A stretch of 64,000 nucleotides of DNA from NCBI GenBank assembly GCA_964437365.1, contig CAYTGM010000012.1, forward strand, positions 100,266 to 164,265, in the 5' to 3' direction. This document shows positions 36,532 to 45,700 of the stretch, piece by piece. The position numbers were made by a program, and so were the translations under genes. This DNA is from CAYTGM01 sp964437365 (GTDB lineage Bacteria > Sumerlaeota > Sumerlaeia > SLMS01). How positions within the stretch are numbered: position 1 is the stretch's first letter; every line of letters begins with the position of its first letter. The notes below the pieces were generated by a model. It made no database searches, was not told the DNA's origin, and worked only from the letters and a program-made list of their open reading frames with translations.

Positions 36532-37486
36532 CTTCGTCAAAGCCCTCGATAGACTTGATCTCCAAGTCCTTGTCGTTTCGAAAAGAAACAAGCATTTCGC
36601 AGACCAGGCCGGTTGCGATCAGTTGAACGCCAATCATAATCAGAAGAGCTCCGATAATAATTGCCGCGACATGAGTTTGAAACGTTGAGCCAGACAGCTT
36701 CATGGCGAGAACATACAGCTCTAATGTGGATCCTGCCAGAAGAGGGAGGAGTCCGAAAGCCCCGAAGAAATGAAGAGGTTTGTCTGAATAATAGCTCAGA
36801 AATCGAACACTGATCAAATCGAGCAGACCTGTCCAGAATCTCCATGGCCCATACTTGCTGTAGCCGTGCTTTCGAGGTCGATGATTCACTTCGATCTCAG
36901 AGACAGGCACTCCCTTCAGATGGAGAAGCTCTGGGATAAAACGATGGCGGTCACCATAAAGTCGCAATGAACGAGCTGCCTCCAACGGCATGATGCGATA
37001 GCCACTGTTGCTATCGTGGAGTTTCAAACCAAAGAGCGCATTCTTGATCGTATTATAGACACGCGATGGCATCGTTTTTGTCGGCTCATTCTGAAAGCGG
37101 TGTCTTTTTCTCCCAACAATGAGTCCATTTCGTCTCCGGCATGCCTTCAGAAGTTTGGAGATTTCCCCAGGATCATCCTGAAGGTCTCCGTCCATGGTAA
37201 TAACATAATCGTTCTTTGCTTTCGAAAACCCAGCCATATAGGCAGCCGATTTTCCAACGTTTCGCATAAAACTGATGATCTTCAGTTGAGGAAACGTCGC
37301 CTTTTCCTCTCTGAGGGCATCGATCGTTCCGTCGGTCGATCCATCATCTATAACGATCACTTCGTAGTCCACATTCAGACCCGAAACAGCGCTTCTGATC
37401 TCTTCAAGCAAGGGAGAGACATTGGAAACTTCGTTATAGACAGGAACGATAATACTCAGAGTAACCAAAGGTAGTCTGTCTTTCAT
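36518..37486 (-). CDS. GT2 glycosyltransferase, GtrB/dolichol-phosphate mannosyltransferase type
   Basis: 322 residues. The GT-A domain starts LSIIVPVYNEVSNVSPLLEE with VIDDGSTDGT for nucleotide-sugar binding, DGDLQDDP for the metal site and HDSNSGYRIM, as in GtrB and DPM1. Two membrane helices follow at about 240-300 (LHFFGAFGLLPLLAG, then HVAAIIIGALLIMIGVQLIA). It should move a sugar onto polyprenyl phosphate at the inner face of the inner membrane, with the GtrA-like protein helping translocation. It heads a tightly packed operon. A perfect palindrome lies 20 bp upstream of its ATG. Confidence 0.9.
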   Translation of the reverse strand: MKDRLPLVTLSIIVPVYNEVSNVSPLLEEIRSAVSGLNVDYEVIVIDDGSTDGTIDALREEKATFPQLKIISFMRNVGKSAAYMAGFSKAKNDYVITMDGDLQDDPGEISKLLKACRRRNGLIVGRKRHRFQNEPTKTMPSRVYNTIKNALFGLKLHDSNSGYRIMPLEAARSLRLYGDRHRFIPELLHLKGVPVSEIEVNHRPRKHGYSKYGPWRFWTGLLDLISVRFLSYYSDKPLHFFGAFGLLPLLAGSTLELYVLAMKLSGSTFQTHVAAIIIGALLIMIGVQLIATGLVCEMLVSFRNDKDLEIKSIEGFDEDDQA

Positions 37487-37505
37487 CAGAATTCTTAGAG
37501 GTCGA

Positions 37506-37519
37506 CTGCTTTAAAGCAG
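37506..37519. promoter_or_regulatory. 14-bp perfect palindrome upstream of GT2 operon
   Basis: ctgctttaaagcag is its own reverse complement and ends 20 bp before the GT2 start codon. An operator site is plausible, but there is only one copy in this upstream region. Confidence 0.4.
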
Positions 37520-37590
37520 CCCCGGGTAGCAAAGCTAAGATTGCCGTGACTCCTTCTTGTCGCAAGGAAATAAAACCCTCCCCTCCAGCT

Positions 37591-37704
37591 CTAGCCGTAA
37601 ACAAATAACCAGAGTCCCAGCGACATCACAAGGATCACCCAGACAACAAAGACAGACAGGGCGAATTTTAGAAAACAAAGGATACTGCGTTTCGGAAAGC
37701 GCAT
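37591..37704 (-). CDS. 37-residue membrane peptide coupled to upstream gene
   Basis: The ATG at 37704 follows the stop of the coiled-coil membrane gene by 6 bp. The end of that gene (GGGGGGTGA) provides a strong Shine-Dalgarno at correct spacing, so translation is probably coupled. The 37 residues are a basic start (MRFPKRSILCFLKF), a single hydrophobic helix of about 20 residues (ALSVFVVWVILVMSLGLWLF) and a short VYG end. It should insert as a one-helix membrane peptide. I know no family for it; a partner of the coiled-coil protein is the simplest guess. Confidence 0.6.
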   Translation of the reverse strand: MRFPKRSILCFLKFALSVFVVWVILVMSLGLWLFVYG

Positions 37705-37710
37705 CGCTGA

Positions 37711-38163
37711 TCACCCCCCAGTCAGCAGGTAGGCCAGCCATCCAGCAAATGTGGAAATGATCGCTGTGATGGCACTTGCACCATACTTCAGATGGCGGAC
37801 CTTCTTCATATCAAGGTCTTCCGAAAAAAGGCAGAAGCGCTTAGCCCTTCTCATCCGGCGATCAAGTTCATCAAGCAGATCACCTGGCTCCTGTTCAGGC
37901 ACTGCTGCGAGATCGGTTGAATGATTCTCTTCAAGTTGACGTATTCGGTGTTCGAGGTTTGCGAATTTTCTCCGCGTTTCTCTGTTCTGACTATTCCGTG
38001 AAAACTCATCAGGATAAAGACTGGCGTCTGAATCAACCACCTCAACCTCCTCATGAAGGCTTTTGAGTTCTTCGGTGATATCCTCCAACCGTTCCATCAG
38101 ATCGTCGTAAGTGCGATCCAGCTTCTCAATTTCCTCGGAGAGGATTCTAACTTTCGTGTTCAT
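37711..38163 (-). CDS. Coiled-coil protein with C-terminal membrane helix
   Basis: 150 residues. Residues 1-48 form a long heptad helix rich in Glu, Leu and Lys (ILSEEIEKLDRTYDDLMERL). A second charged helix runs about 64-110 (ANLEHRIRQLEENHSTDLA, then LLDELDRRMRRAKRF). A single C-terminal membrane segment lies at about 128-148 (YGASAITAIISTFAGWLAYL). The protein is therefore tail-anchored with a cytoplasmic coiled coil. No family recognised. It is divergent from the large CARDB gene, and its 3' end supplies the ribosome binding site of the 37-residue peptide. Confidence 0.8.
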   Translation of the reverse strand: MNTKVRILSEEIEKLDRTYDDLMERLEDITEELKSLHEEVEVVDSDASLYPDEFSRNSQNRETRRKFANLEHRIRQLEENHSTDLAAVPEQEPGDLLDELDRRMRRAKRFCLFSEDLDMKKVRHLKYGASAITAIISTFAGWLAYLLTGG

Positions 38164-38390
38164 GAATGTACTTCCCTTTCAATTTGTTGGCTGAAATGGA
38201 AGCGGGATTTCTGGAATCGCGCGATAGAACGGGCGTAAGATTTGGTGAAAAGAACCGGAGGATATTTTTCATCCGTATATTTCTGCCATTCGAGATCGTT
38301 GGATTCGAAGAGAGGATTTCAGATCTTCGAGCACGGATTCCATGGGCCTCACCGGGTGAAGGACATCTTTCCCTCCTCTGTCCGATGTCT

Positions 38391-38447
38391 GACGGACGTC
38401 TCAAGACGTGGATAAGACGTACATAAGACGTCGGACAGACGTCCGTC
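38391..38447. repeat. Array of five GACGT iterons with 10-11 bp spacing, bounded by inverted arms
   Basis: GACGT occurs at 38395, 38405, 38416, 38427 and 38438, i.e. at intervals of 10, 11, 11 and 11 bp, three times as part of AAGACGT. The outer arms gacggacgtc (38391-38400) and gacgtccgtc (38438-38447) are exact inverse complements. The array lies in the 412-bp gap between divergent genes, about 130 bp before the CARDB gene. It looks like a helically phased operator or enhancer. Confidence 0.7.
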
Positions 38448-38575
38448 ATCGGGTGAGGAGACTTGTCTCCTATCTCACAACTTACCGCATGGTGAAGAAA
38501 GAGGTTGCCAAAGCCGCGTTTGACAGGCTACATCTGCATCAATTTGACAATCTGATGATGATCGTGAGATGAGCT

Positions 38576-41500
38576 ATGAGTCATCGCCTTGTTTCCCTTA
38601 TGGGAATTTTACTTCTGTTTAATGCTGTCCTGGGTAGAGCTCAGCCAGGGACGATTCTCTATGAATCTACTTTTCCCGACGATATTGGAGGCTTCGGAAG
38701 CTGGGCCTATGATCCAGTTTTCGAACGGTTCTATGATGTGGATGGACCCAGAGTACGCAAGATTGCAAAAACCGGTGAGGTTATCGTTGAATACAGCGCC
38801 GGTGATCTCCCCAACGAAATTGAGTCAACGTTTCGTAATTCCTTCTTCAGGGGGTTCTGGGTGGAGAACGATGAGATCTTCTATGGATTGAATAACAACA
38901 TACTCAATGTCTGGACCGTCGGCGAGGACAACGAAGGCAAGATAACCGCCACGCTGGATGATTCTTTCGATTTTTCGGTGGTCCTCACCGGTGGATTCAG
39001 AGATATCGCCCGCGCACCGGATGGAACCTACTGGGTGCTCACATCTGATGACAAAGTCAAGCAGTTGTCAGCCGATGGCAGTACAACTATACGGGAATTT
39101 CTGGAAGATGAAATGTTGGAGACGTTTCACGGAGACGGATTCCTTGGAACTCAGTTTATCGAAGTGGACCAGTTTTCCGGAAATCTTTTTCTGAATATTG
39201 GAAGTCTGGATCCCGGCGCATATACATACCTCTGGGATCCCGAAACGAAACGGCATTTGGGAAGGTATTCACAAGAGCTGAACCTGTCACAGTATGCGGG
39301 CGGTTATAAGTCGCTCATCACCTTCGGCACCGTTCAAATCCAGGAGCCTGTATTTGATCTAATCGATACAGTTCGTGAAATATCTCTCGAAGAACAAAAT
39401 CTACCAACGTTTACTTCCTTTGAGACAAATATAAAAGGCGTCTTTTGGACTGGATGCTATGATAACACAGCCAGCGTGATTGAACCCCAGATTCAACTGG
39501 ATGTGCAGGTTGATTGGGCAGGTTCGCCAGGATTCGTTTTCGAACAGTTTCATGACGAAGAGCTGACATTCTATGTGCTGAAAGATGCCCCGATAGACGG
39601 TTCAACGATTTCTTCCACTTATGAAATGCCCTTCCCTTTCAGTAAATCGCCTGAGCCCACAGTTCTCTTCAATCTCGTCAATGGCGAAGGACAAATGGGG
39701 CCTCCTCAGTTCCTGGATCTTCAGGGAGGACAGTACGATCTTGGAGTTCCTATCTCACCGATCACAGGTCTTTCCTCCTCACCCTCAAACTGTGAACTGT
39801 GGACGGTTAGTGTCAACGGTTCTACCGTCGTCTGGCGAGCTAAAGGCGTCTTCCCCGAACAACCTTTCGATGCGCGTGTAGACGTTCCAGCAATCGTCCC
39901 CTTTATCGGTGGCAACGACCTTGGCTTGCGTGAATTACAGGCAAGCGCCGACGGCAAACTTGTGAGTGAGGGGCGAGGACACTATGCCATCGGCGGTGGT
40001 GGTGAATTTCGCGCCGGTTCAGGAAAGATCAGGATTGAACTTGGAGGTGGCGCCACGACCGAATTAAAGCATGAGGCTCTTGAGTTTCCCTCTGGTTTTA
40101 TCTTTCTTAACGCTGCTGGAATTATCGACGAAGAAGTCGGGATTACCGAGTTATTTCCCCAGCTTGCTGTGTTCAAACAAGCACCACTTATCGGGCATGT
40201 CTTCAACTGGTTGGATGATCGCGCAAAAATCATCGGAGCTTTGTCTGTCGGGATGAACACGAAAGCAGAGGTTTCCGTCGACGAAGAGGGAGAGTTCGTT
40301 TTCAGCAGCGAAATTGCGGGTCTTCTTGGCGTTTCACTTCAGGCTCAGGTAGATATACCGGGAGGTCTTGCGGAAGTCTCCGCCGGTGGCGGGGGAGAGT
40401 CACAGGTTGTCTTTATTCCCAATGACCGGGCCCTTGAGCTAAAGGAAATTACTCTGACATTAACTGCTTTCTCTGAAACACGTATATCACTTTCTGTGCT
40501 CCGGGCAGATCGCACCTTCCAGATCAAGTATACGCCGGATCAGGGATTTCAGGTCTTCCCCTCTTCAGGAAGAGATGGGTCTCAGAAAGTAGAGTGGCTC
40601 TATCTATACGGAGATCATGAGAAAAGCAAAGTGCGATCGGAATCAATTCCGACACCTCATTTACTGACAAAGAATCCCTATTCAGCTTTAGATGAGGTGG
40701 AGAATCGAAAAAGAGGAGTGATCTCCGACCCGGTCAAGAACACAGAAGTTGGGCTGGTTGGGGGTGTTCCTCGCGATGGAAATCCGCATGTCGCCTGCGC
40801 TCCTGATGGCTCCATGATGGTTGTCTGGTCCCAGCCTGTTCCAGATCGACCTGCTACCCAGGCAACAGACATCTACTACACTCTTTTCTCCAATGGAAAG
40901 ATTGTCCCTCCCGAACCAATCTCTGTAGATACACACGCCGATCAGGAAGCCAAAGTCGCGTGGCACCACTCGGGAGTCTGGATCGCTCTCTGGTTGCGCG
41001 TCAAGAATCCCAATCTTCAGCCGACTGGAGATCCAGAGGAAGATGCAGAACAACAGATGTTGAACATGGGAGCAGCCTACTCGATCTATGATCCTGACAC
41101 AGGTATCTGGACCCCACCCACGTTTTTCCAAAATGAGGGACAGATGGCGTTTTCTCCGAAGATCTCAACGGGACCCGACCACACAATCTCCTGTTTCTGG
41201 CTTGAAAGTGATGATGGAAGGATACTGCCGATCGACTATACATCAGATCCAAATGTCCCATCAAGACAAGATGGCATTAGTGCAGCCTGGTCACGATATA
41301 CTCATGGCAGTTTCGAGCCGGCAAAACGACATGGTAGCGTCTATGACAATATAGTTGATTATGACGTTGCTGAGACTTCCGATACCGGATACTTGCTGAT
41401 GTTGCTGACAAATTCTGTCAGTCGCCCCGGTGGAGAAGGGCCCATGGGCGGAAAGTTCTTTGTGGAGACAACCCGACGAATATTTGCTTCACAGGACAGC

Positions 41501-42529
41501 TATTTTACTTTGGAGTCTCAAGATGAATTGGGCGTCGGAACGATCTTTTCCTTTGGGCCAAAACTTGCCCTTGGTAACTCAGGCGAGACATATGCCGCCT
41601 GGAATCAACTCAAAGACAATCAGCTTGGTATGGTATATACAGATGATCTGACAGTCCTTGGAAAGAACGATACAGAATTACTTGTAAGAGAACCGCTCGG
41701 TCCTTTAGGTCGTCGAGATTACCTAGGCAGTCGATATGATCAAGCCAAAATGGGGGTTGATGGTGAAGGTCGTCCCTTTGTCATCTATAAAGGATTCGAT
41801 GAGGGAGAACCGAACCTGCAGTTTGTTGTCCTTGATGAGTCTGGTGTGTCGAGTTCGCAATCGCCCATTACCCTCGACAGCACGATTGAACGGGATGCCT
41901 CTGTTGAGCAGGATCCCGATGGAAATCCTCTCATTGCCTATTTCAAAGGTGGGTTCGAGAAAACTCCCGGCGTGGGCAATTTTAATGGCGAGACTGCTTC
42001 CTTTACCATGTCAGTGCCGGAGGAGTTCGGAACCATCTCTCTAACAAGGCGGCGTCTGTTCACAGACCTCAAGGTCGGCAAAGTAGAGTTAAGAGGAGGA
42101 TTGGCAGGCGAAGACAATACACTCTTCATCGATGTTGAGCTTACAAACTACGGCGACCTTTCCGTTGAAAATCCTGAGGTCTCTGTTTATGCGATCCCTG
42201 AAGGAGCAAGTCGCGGTTCTGAGTTGATCTCCATTGGTGAAAACGTTGTCGCCTATTCAGGAAGAATGCCGGGAAGTTCCTCAAAAGTTGTCCAACTGGA
42301 ATGGGTGATGCCCGATGATCGAAACTATGAGTTCCTGGCAGTGGCTGATCCCATGAACAAAGTTCAAGAAGAAAGTGAAGAGAACAATTCTGTCCTCAAT
42401 GAGGATCCATTCGAGCAGGGGTCTCTGGTGCTTGAAAAGCTGTTAGGTCGCTCCCTGTCAGAAGCGGATCAGGATTTCAATCAGGACGGAGCAACGGATA
42501 TCGCTGATCACGTGACAGAACAGGAATGA
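38576..42529 (+). CDS. Large secreted protein with CARDB and dockerin-like C-terminus
   Basis: 1317 residues. A signal peptide ends near LGRAQ (23). The first 330 residues read as beta-propeller-like blades (DIARAPDGTYWVLTSDDKV). The middle is beta-rich without a recognisable catalytic motif. Residues about 740-1100 again look like sequence repeats of a propeller (PHVACAPDGSMMVVWSQP, GRPFVIYKGFDEGEPNLQ). A CARDB domain follows (TDLKVGKVELRGG onward to EESEENNSVLNE), then a single dockerin-like EF-hand D-F-N-Q-D-G-A-T-D-I-A-D preceded by KLLGRSL. It is probably exported and surface-associated. The phased GACGT array lies upstream and a strong terminator follows. Function unknown. Confidence 0.85.
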   Translation: MSHRLVSLMGILLLFNAVLGRAQPGTILYESTFPDDIGGFGSWAYDPVFERFYDVDGPRVRKIAKTGEVIVEYSAGDLPNEIESTFRNSFFRGFWVENDEIFYGLNNNILNVWTVGEDNEGKITATLDDSFDFSVVLTGGFRDIARAPDGTYWVLTSDDKVKQLSADGSTTIREFLEDEMLETFHGDGFLGTQFIEVDQFSGNLFLNIGSLDPGAYTYLWDPETKRHLGRYSQELNLSQYAGGYKSLITFGTVQIQEPVFDLIDTVREISLEEQNLPTFTSFETNIKGVFWTGCYDNTASVIEPQIQLDVQVDWAGSPGFVFEQFHDEELTFYVLKDAPIDGSTISSTYEMPFPFSKSPEPTVLFNLVNGEGQMGPPQFLDLQGGQYDLGVPISPITGLSSSPSNCELWTVSVNGSTVVWRAKGVFPEQPFDARVDVPAIVPFIGGNDLGLRELQASADGKLVSEGRGHYAIGGGGEFRAGSGKIRIELGGGATTELKHEALEFPSGFIFLNAAGIIDEEVGITELFPQLAVFKQAPLIGHVFNWLDDRAKIIGALSVGMNTKAEVSVDEEGEFVFSSEIAGLLGVSLQAQVDIPGGLAEVSAGGGGESQVVFIPNDRALELKEITLTLTAFSETRISLSVLRADRTFQIKYTPDQGFQVFPSSGRDGSQKVEWLYLYGDHEKSKVRSESIPTPHLLTKNPYSALDEVENRKRGVISDPVKNTEVGLVGGVPRDGNPHVACAPDGSMMVVWSQPVPDRPATQATDIYYTLFSNGKIVPPEPISVDTHADQEAKVAWHHSGVWIALWLRVKNPNLQPTGDPEEDAEQQMLNMGAAYSIYDPDTGIWTPPTFFQNEGQMAFSPKISTGPDHTISCFWLESDDGRILPIDYTSDPNVPSRQDGISAAWSRYTHGSFEPAKRHGSVYDNIVDYDVAETSDTGYLLMLLTNSVSRPGGEGPMGGKFFVETTRRIFASQDSYFTLESQDELGVGTIFSFGPKLALGNSGETYAAWNQLKDNQLGMVYTDDLTVLGKNDTELLVREPLGPLGRRDYLGSRYDQAKMGVDGEGRPFVIYKGFDEGEPNLQFVVLDESGVSSSQSPITLDSTIERDASVEQDPDGNPLIAYFKGGFEKTPGVGNFNGETASFTMSVPEEFGTISLTRRRLFTDLKVGKVELRGGLAGEDNTLFIDVELTNYGDLSVENPEVSVYAIPEGASRGSELISIGENVVAYSGRMPGSSSKVVQLEWVMPDDRNYEFLAVADPMNKVQEESEENNSVLNEDPFEQGSLVLEKLLGRSLSEADQDFNQDGATDIADHVTEQE

Positions 42530-42696
42530 AGCAGGCAAAGTATTTTGAGGTCCCTCAGGTCATCATCGGCTACGGTTGTCAGCCGGAAGTGGTCCGTTGA
42601 TAAGGGACAATCTTCCATGGCCGGGTAAGTACCTTCCGAACGTTGGACGATCCTCGGGTTTGAACCAAGAGTACTCATATATATAAATATGACAAA

Positions 42697-42739
42697 TGTT
42701 TCAACGGTTTCACCTGTTTACAAGGAAACCGTTGAAACA
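42697..42739. terminator. Bidirectional hairpin between convergent genes
   Basis: tgtttcaacggtttc (42697-42711) and gaaaccgttgaaaca (42725-42739) form a perfect 15-bp stem with a 13-base loop. T-rich sequence follows on the plus strand (gtatctttt) and partly on the minus strand. It separates the stop codons at 42529 (plus) and 42747 (minus). Confidence 0.8.
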
Positions 42740-42746
42740 GTATCTT

Positions 42747-45476
42747 TTAATAGATAAACCAGCCAGTTATATTTGTAAGATCAGAGCCTGGAATATCGAA
42801 ATAGTCCAGTGAGCGGCACATAATCTCATCTCTTGTGGCTCCGTCGAGAATCGTCTCGAAGGGAAAGGCCAGATAGACAAGTTTTCCCTGACCATTCGTC
42901 CCATCGTCTAATAAGGCTGCCGTTCCGCCGGTACCGCCGGAATAGGAGAGGACCGATACGGCTCCAGGTTGCAGTGTCAGTACATCGGGATAATCTACAT
43001 CGTAAGTTCCGTTGGTGCCATTATCGAAGCTGAAAGCAGGAATGCCATCAAAGATCTGGCCTCCAACCGGAGCCGCCTGATAGGTCAGTGCGTCATCGTT
43101 CCCATTTCCGTTCAAAGCCGCTTTTAAGACTTCGTTATAGAAGGCTCTGTCTGAAGCCGTGGGGCCTGAGTCTTTATCAAGATCCCAGCCGATTTCTGAT
43201 CCACTTACGAACAAGTGTCCTCCGTTATCCCGATAATTCCTGACCAGTACCTGTTCTGCAGGACTGAAACTCTCATCAATGGTGGATTCTTCACCTGCGT
43301 TCCAGATGAGAGCCGCATAGCTGTTGAGTTGCGACTGCTCCTGCAACCAGAGGCTGTTTACCGAGTCGAATGATTGGCCACAGATACTTTTTGCGGTGAC
43401 AAGGGCGTAATCATTTCCTTCAAACGGAGCATAGTCATCATCGCGATTCCATCGTTCGAACGCATCCACTATGAGTAGGCTTGAGGGTGATCCTGAAGGC
43501 CTTGTTGTATAGATGTCTGAAGCAGCTCCTTCCGCTCCATCAGGTCCGAGCTCGACAACGTAGTAACTGACACGTTCGCCAATTGTCACGGTTGTATCGA
43601 CATAGGAGAGAGGGGTGAAGCGAACAGCATCGGCATTCAGTCGATCACTTGCCGTGGTATTGGATTGAGTTGAATTGGAAAATTCAACTCGATGATTTTC
43701 GCCAGACCGGAAATCGATCACTCCGACACTTCTCCAGCGATCTCCTGCTGTTTCCTCGGAAAGCTCAAAAAAATGTGATCGAGTACCATTCGCGTCATGG
43801 AATATAGCTTGGGCGTTACGGGCATCCGCAGAAGAGAACTCGTAACATGTTACATCAACGCGATATTTCCCGTCGGGGAGCGCCGATGGCGTAAAGGTTG
43901 CCGTACCTGTTCCATCGGTCCGAAGGATGAAACGAGAGCCTATACCAGAGGTCAGGCCAGGTGCTTCACTGTGGGCGCTGCTGTTCTGAAATGGCCCGCT
44001 TTCAGAGTAATCGCTGTTGTTTAGTCCATCAAAATCGTCGTCGTTTCCTGACTCAATGATATACGTTGGAAGAATTGTTGTCAGTTCAGAAAAGACTCCA
44101 TCCTCTATCTGGCGATAGATACGATAACCGTTTGTATGATGACCCACATGACTCCACTCTATGTGTATATCCGAGTCGTTGTTCGTGATTGTTGCCAGCA
44201 TGTCTGGTGCATATTCTGGCAGGTTTTCACCAACAACAAAGAGAGAGTCATCAATAATACCTCTTCCCAGTGTTGTGTTGATGGCTTGACCGCCACTGTC
44301 TGAGCCAGGGGTATTTACAAACATGGAAAAAATATAGCGAAGTCCACTCGTCGGGTGGTCCATATATCCGGAGAGCGTCACAACACCAGTGCTGGGCAAG
44401 GTTCCTGTCTTGGCATGAATCTGTCCCTGAAGAATTCCTCCAAGACGACTTCCGAGCGTTCCATCTGTACCACTGATTGGAAGTGTTGCCTCCCAGGTTG
44501 GATGAACAGATTGCATATAGCGCAGCAACTCGACGGTCTGGCGAGGAGTAAACCTGTTTTGCGAAGAAATACCTGAACCATCAGACATATTAATTCCCGA
44601 TGTATCAATGCCAGCCGTATTCTGCATCCAGTCAACCACTTCACTCTCTCCAGATGTATAGCTATCTGTTCCATTCAGTTTCCAGCCAACATGTCTCAAA
44701 AGAAAATCTGCCATGGGGTTATGGCTGGACTTGTTCAATCCGAAACATGCTTCGCGGAGCGTTAGTGCCCGACCCGAGAAGGCGTCATTGGTTTCATTCG
44801 ATTGATAAGTGAGAAGCAGGGTAGAGCCTGCAGGTGGAGTAAAGCCTGTGTGCCCCGTTACCGATGTATTGCTGATGGAAACACCTGCTGCAATCAGTTC
44901 GCTTCTGAACTCGGTCGCTGCTTCATCGTTCAGTGAGGCGATATTTGAAGCCGCCAGACTCTGGTGCCCAAGGTTGATAGACGATTTGTTATAGACCATC
45001 GCTCCGTACCCACGCACAAAACCAGTCACGGAGGTAATCCCGGCTTCGTTTCTAACGCGTTGCGCAATGTGGCGCAATCCGCGGTCCGCGTTTCCTGAAC
45101 CATAAACACTTGTTTGCCAGGTGGGGTCGTGCTCACTCAGGATAATAAGATCACCATTGATGGTTCCCCCAGTCCTTGTCCCGGTGTAATAGATTCGCGT
45201 TTCAAAGGTGTAGCTCTCACCCAATAAACCAATCGCTGCAGCTGTTGTATAGATCTTTGTATTTGAGGCCGGGATCATCAGGTCATCAGCATTGCGAGAA
45301 TAGATCTCGATGGCGCCGTCTTCACTCTGAATAAGATATCCGTATTCATACTCACTGACGGTTGAGGCATCATGAAGTCCATCAATCAGCTCGGCGATTG
45401 ATTGGCCCTGTGCAGTTGTCACACTGGAAAAGAACAGAACGAGCCAAATGGCGGTAGGTAGGAAAAGGCGTTTCAT
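42747..45476 (-). CDS. PBP4-type D-Ala-D-Ala carboxypeptidase fused to golvesin-like and GATase1-like domains
   Basis: 909 residues from the ATG at 45476, chosen because a signal peptide (MKRLFLPTAIWLVLFFSSVT) begins there and GAGAGA precedes it. The S13 peptidase has all three motifs: Ser71-x-x-Lys74 in PASNTKIYT, Ser251-x-Asn253 in SSHNPMAD and Lys356-Thr-Gly in AKTGTL. Then come a fibronectin-III-like stretch, a golvesin-type beta-sandwich (DGKYRVDVTCYEFSSADARN to LNADAVRFTPL), and a final 240-residue alpha/beta domain (SLLIVDAFERWNR, AALIWNAGEEST, GGHLFVSGSEIGWDL, KLVYLAFPFE) resembling class I amidotransferase-like folds without an obvious catalytic Cys. It should trim peptidoglycan in the periplasm or outside. 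The fused domains are the unusual part. Confidence 0.85.
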   Translation of the reverse strand: MKRLFLPTAIWLVLFFSSVTTAQGQSIAELIDGLHDASTVSEYEYGYLIQSEDGAIEIYSRNADDLMIPASNTKIYTTAAAIGLLGESYTFETRIYYTGTRTGGTINGDLIILSEHDPTWQTSVYGSGNADRGLRHIAQRVRNEAGITSVTGFVRGYGAMVYNKSSINLGHQSLAASNIASLNDEAATEFRSELIAAGVSISNTSVTGHTGFTPPAGSTLLLTYQSNETNDAFSGRALTLREACFGLNKSSHNPMADFLLRHVGWKLNGTDSYTSGESEVVDWMQNTAGIDTSGINMSDGSGISSQNRFTPRQTVELLRYMQSVHPTWEATLPISGTDGTLGSRLGGILQGQIHAKTGTLPSTGVVTLSGYMDHPTSGLRYIFSMFVNTPGSDSGGQAINTTLGRGIIDDSLFVVGENLPEYAPDMLATITNNDSDIHIEWSHVGHHTNGYRIYRQIEDGVFSELTTILPTYIIESGNDDDFDGLNNSDYSESGPFQNSSAHSEAPGLTSGIGSRFILRTDGTGTATFTPSALPDGKYRVDVTCYEFSSADARNAQAIFHDANGTRSHFFELSEETAGDRWRSVGVIDFRSGENHRVEFSNSTQSNTTASDRLNADAVRFTPLSYVDTTVTIGERVSYYVVELGPDGAEGAASDIYTTRPSGSPSSLLIVDAFERWNRDDDYAPFEGNDYALVTAKSICGQSFDSVNSLWLQEQSQLNSYAALIWNAGEESTIDESFSPAEQVLVRNYRDNGGHLFVSGSEIGWDLDKDSGPTASDRAFYNEVLKAALNGNGNDDALTYQAAPVGGQIFDGIPAFSFDNGTNGTYDVDYPDVLTLQPGAVSVLSYSGGTGGTAALLDDGTNGQGKLVYLAFPFETILDGATRDEIMCRSLDYFDIPGSDLTNITGWFIY

Positions 45477-45700
45477 AATATCTCTCTCACAACGAAAGCA
45501 AACTTCCGTTTTGTCTGGTAAATTAATGTGTGTGCCGGGGGGAGCTGAGAGAGATCTCTGGAGGATTGGATGTGCAGCAGGCAAGCGAATTTATGAAAAA
45601 AAAGTGAGCGGATGAATGTGCTGCCCAATATTAATGCATGGGTACAAAGTCAGTTGTTGGATTATGTACGATTTGGTACAAGAATAAGGTGATTTAGAGT

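Noticed and set aside
37535..37741. 68-codon minus-strand frame
   Set aside because: It overlaps the end of the coiled-coil gene and the 37-residue membrane peptide in a different frame; the latter has the better start and composition.
15333..42529. Cellulosome-type dockerin assembly
   Set aside because: Each protein has only one EF-hand repeat and no cohesin or scaffoldin gene is present, so I treat the motif as a C-terminal tag only.
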